Of a stretch of DNA of 64,000 nucleotides, positions 62,221 to 64,000 are shown in pieces. Every line of letters begins with the position of its first letter. Position 1 is the first letter of the stretch. The notes under the pieces were generated by a model. That model was not told the origin of the DNA and ran no database searches. It saw only the letters and a program-made list of their open reading frames with translations. The position numbers and the translations under genes were made by a program. This stretch comes from Paenibacillus spongiae (GTDB lineage: Bacteria > Bacillota > Bacilli > Paenibacillales > Paenibacillaceae), in NCBI RefSeq assembly GCF_024734895.1, contig NZ_CP091430.1:5598501-5662500 (forward strand). The letters run 5' to 3'.

Positions 62221-63140
62221 AACCAATTCCCCGCTTCTCGCTCCGATGTCTGAACGGATTATACGCCAAGCTCTACACTTAAGCAAAGGAAATATTTGGT
62301 CTATCGGCTGGCAGCCGCGCTTCAGTTCGGTTGCCATTGTATATTTTGAGCTATCGTTCCTGTAAAGAAATTTATTCCTCTGTGATGTACTTAAGTGAAG
62401 TAAAGCCCTAGACGGATACAGAACTGGCAAGTTCGTTACGTGGCTTTTCGTAGACACCTTCACAAAATTCGGTTTTTGTTTTTGTACAAATGTAAATATT
62501 GAGGGTGTGGTGTAGAGCCATTATTCATCTTCAAAGGATCCTGATCCCACTCCAAAAAATGGTATTTTTCCTTCGGGCATTTCGTTAATTTGTTCCTCCT
62601 GTTCTGCCGATTCATCTTGAGTGAAAAGTCTCGGACTTGCCCGTTACTTCAGGCGGGCTACCGCATTGAAGAAGCCAGCCGGTTAAGGCTGGCTTCTTTA
62701 GGTCTCAACCGAATGACTCGTTGCGCCGCAAATGGCCACATGTGAAAAAATGGTTCTCTTTTTAACTTCTTCACTTATCTTCTTTGTCAACAATTAGCTC
62801 ACTGACATTTAAAACTTTCTATCCATTTCGCTCTGCAACAAGAATATCCTCTTGACTTATGTAATAAATGAATGAAAAAGGAAGCACTGCTCCAAGGCAC
62901 TCTAGTGGCATGAAGCGGTGCTTCCACTTTTTTTTGGCAGCCTATTCGGCTACACTATTCGATTGTCATTTATTTGTCTAACAAACTTATTCATGCACAT
63001 ATCTCCTAGAGGATACGTTACCGTAGCACTATTGTAAACTAACCTGATCGCTCCATTCTCCATTAGCAACATTCAAATAACCTAAGTGAATTTTAATGTT
63101 ATTCTGTGCGCTGCTAAGATTGAGAACGCGCTGGATATCT
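62221..63140. other. gene-poor region with two orphan terminators
   Basis: No convincing gene in 920 bp. Hairpins with + strand T tracts occur at 62669-62702 (AAGAAGCCAGCC/GGCTGGCTTCTT) and 62879-62935 (GGAAGCAC/GTGCTTCC, then eight T). Their presence without an upstream gene suggests that genes were lost here, or that short untranslated RNAs are made. Confidence 0.55.
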
Positions 63141-63290
63141 CTAAAAACTTATTTCAAGTTCATAAAATTCGTCTCTTTCTACATCTATTGAGAAATCCCC
63201 TTGCTTATCCGCCGTACCCAACCCTACTAAAGTTCCTGTAGAATCTTTGACTTTGATTTGTGCTTCACTTGCACCAAAAAGACTACGTTC
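63141..63290 (-). pseudogene. C-terminal remnant of an Ig-like/carboxypeptidase-regulatory-like domain protein
   Basis: About 45 C-terminal codons read AQIKVKDSTGTLVGLGTADK...QGDFSIDVERDEFYELEISF-like, the pattern of bacterial Ig or CarboxypepD-regulatory domains found as repeats in surface proteins. Upstream the frame loses similarity and there is no start or ribosome site, so this looks like the decayed end of a larger gene. Confidence 0.5.
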
Positions 63291-63422
63291 TTTGCCATTC
63301 CTCTTTATTTGACAATATTGTGCAAAAAAGCAAATAGGCTGCCGATGGCAGCCTGCTTCGAAAGCATGATCCATTCAAATCTTATCGTTAGACTTACATT
63401 TCAAGAAAGTCCATATTCCTTC

Positions 63423-63625
63423 CTATTTGCAGCACGTCTCATATAACTGGTGAGAAAGCTCCGACGGCTTGACCTGCAGTTCCCCGAGCTTGTCCATCAG
63501 TCTGCGGTAAATCGCATGAACTTGATCGCGTGAGAGCCGTTTTTCACGAATAAACGAATGGATGGACCTCTTCCATCCTCTCCGGCGTCTGTTGAAAGAA
63601 TATCCGCACTATCATCGCATTCATG
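63423..63625 (-). pseudogene. small frameshifted ORF
   Basis: On the - strand a frame beginning MNAMIVRIFFQQTPERMEEV ends early at a stop near 63552. A second frame, joined by a one-step shift around there, continues IREKRLSRDQVHAIYRRLMD and KLGELQVKPSELSHQLYETC to a stop at 63423. Both parts are helical and amphipathic and read as one interrupted gene of about 65 codons. No family recognised; a sequencing error is an alternative. Confidence 0.4.
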
Positions 63626-63791
63626 ATGATTCACGTTCAATCGTTCCCTCTGCTCCGGGCAACCAATTACGTTGATATCGGATACTTTTCGTTGATTTGT
63701 TAACTAGAAACATACCATCGCTCTAAATACAATTAGTTGCATAAGCCCGAATAATTAAGAACGATCCCTCGTTCGGAAAGGATTCATCATC

Positions 63792-64000
63792 ATGAAGCTA
63801 TTCATGCGGTTTCTGAAACAATGGGATATTCAAATTATGGTCATCCCAGCCATTTTGGTCGTTTTCGTTTTTCACTACGTTCCGATGTGGGGAATCCTGA
63901 CCGCATTCCAGGACTATAACCCGGGAAAAGGGTTGCTGCACAGCCCCTGGGTCGGCTTCAAACATTTCCGGATGTTTTTCAACGCTCCCGAATTTGGGCT
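63792..64000 (+). CDS. sugar ABC transporter permease, LplB-like (3' end outside window)
   Basis: The first 69 codons are in the window. They start at ATG 63792, about 8 nt after AAAGGA. The product opens with a polar stretch then a hydrophobic helix (VIPAILVVFVFHYVPMWGI) and the hallmark TAFQDYNPGKG followed by VGFKHF, typical of LplB/aldouronate-type CUT1 permeases. It probably begins a second sugar importer operon that continues to the right. Confidence 0.88.
   Translation, partial: MKLFMRFLKQWDIQIMVIPAILVVFVFHYVPMWGILTAFQDYNPGKGLLHSPWVGFKHFRMFFNAPEFG

Overview
The window looks like a chromosomal segment of an endospore-forming Firmicute of the Paenibacillaceae (Paenibacillus/Cohnella type). 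This is an inference from: two GerA-type germinant-receptor operons, a Cse60-like sporulation gene, strong AGGAGG-type ribosome sites with frequent GTG/TTG starts, moderately high GC with AT-rich intergenic regions, sugar ABC importers without their own ATPase, and many phytanoyl-CoA-dioxygenase-like (PhyH) and AraC-family genes. No rRNA, tRNA, CRISPR array, insertion sequence or prophage was recognised.

Layout. 1-5.3 kb: an ABC ATPase and permease, ECF sigma factor, membrane protein and second ABC ATPase, all on + (a sigma/ABC module resembling the sigY-yxlCDEFG arrangement). 5.4-20.3 kb: housekeeping and accessory genes (GntR/FadR regulator, DRE-TIM aldolase-like enzyme, cystine-type symporter, papain-like hydrolase, thioesterase, fumC, metallophosphoesterase, secreted transglutaminase-like protein, KatX-like catalase, Cse60, Gre-like factor), then the first AraC/PhyH divergent pair. 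20.3-24.5 kb: a four-gene germinant-receptor operon (A, B, C and a small D subunit). 24.6-35.4 kb: tyrS, a diguanylate cyclase, small proteins, an orphan ParB-like protein, an XRE regulator with LAPFL repeats, a LamG-pentapeptide protein, YdbS/YdbT-like PH-domain proteins and a lipoprotein. 35.6-40.3 kb: an atypical SDR beside a PhyH gene, an XRE regulator fused to a ClpX-type zinc finger, and a secreted phosphoesterase. 39.5-47.9 kb: a sugar locus (GH2 beta-mannosidase-like enzyme coupled to a PhyH gene, a GntR/LacI-type repressor, and an ABC importer), whose transcription units share a candidate operator. 48.2-53.7 kb: an AHSA1 protein, a dehydrogenase and a second germinant-receptor operon with a consensus sigma-G promoter. 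53.9-61.2 kb: an ankyrin protein, a 164-bp tandem repeat of hairpins, two further AraC/PhyH divergent pairs (one PhyH fused to HEAT repeats), a D-2-hydroxyacid dehydrogenase and a zinc-ribbon ORF. 61.3-64 kb: rarD, a gene-poor stretch with remnants, and the start of an LplB-type permease.

The most striking feature is five separate PhyH-type non-haem iron oxygenases in 64 kb. All keep the His-x-Asp...His iron site and a downstream Arg. Three are divergent from their own AraC regulator, one is coupled to a glycoside hydrolase, one sits beside an SDR, and one carries a HEAT-repeat domain. Their substrates cannot be read from the sequence; a role in catabolising hydroxylated, methylated or sugar-derived compounds is inference only. 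All starts, promoters and terminators were judged by eye and no database search was run.
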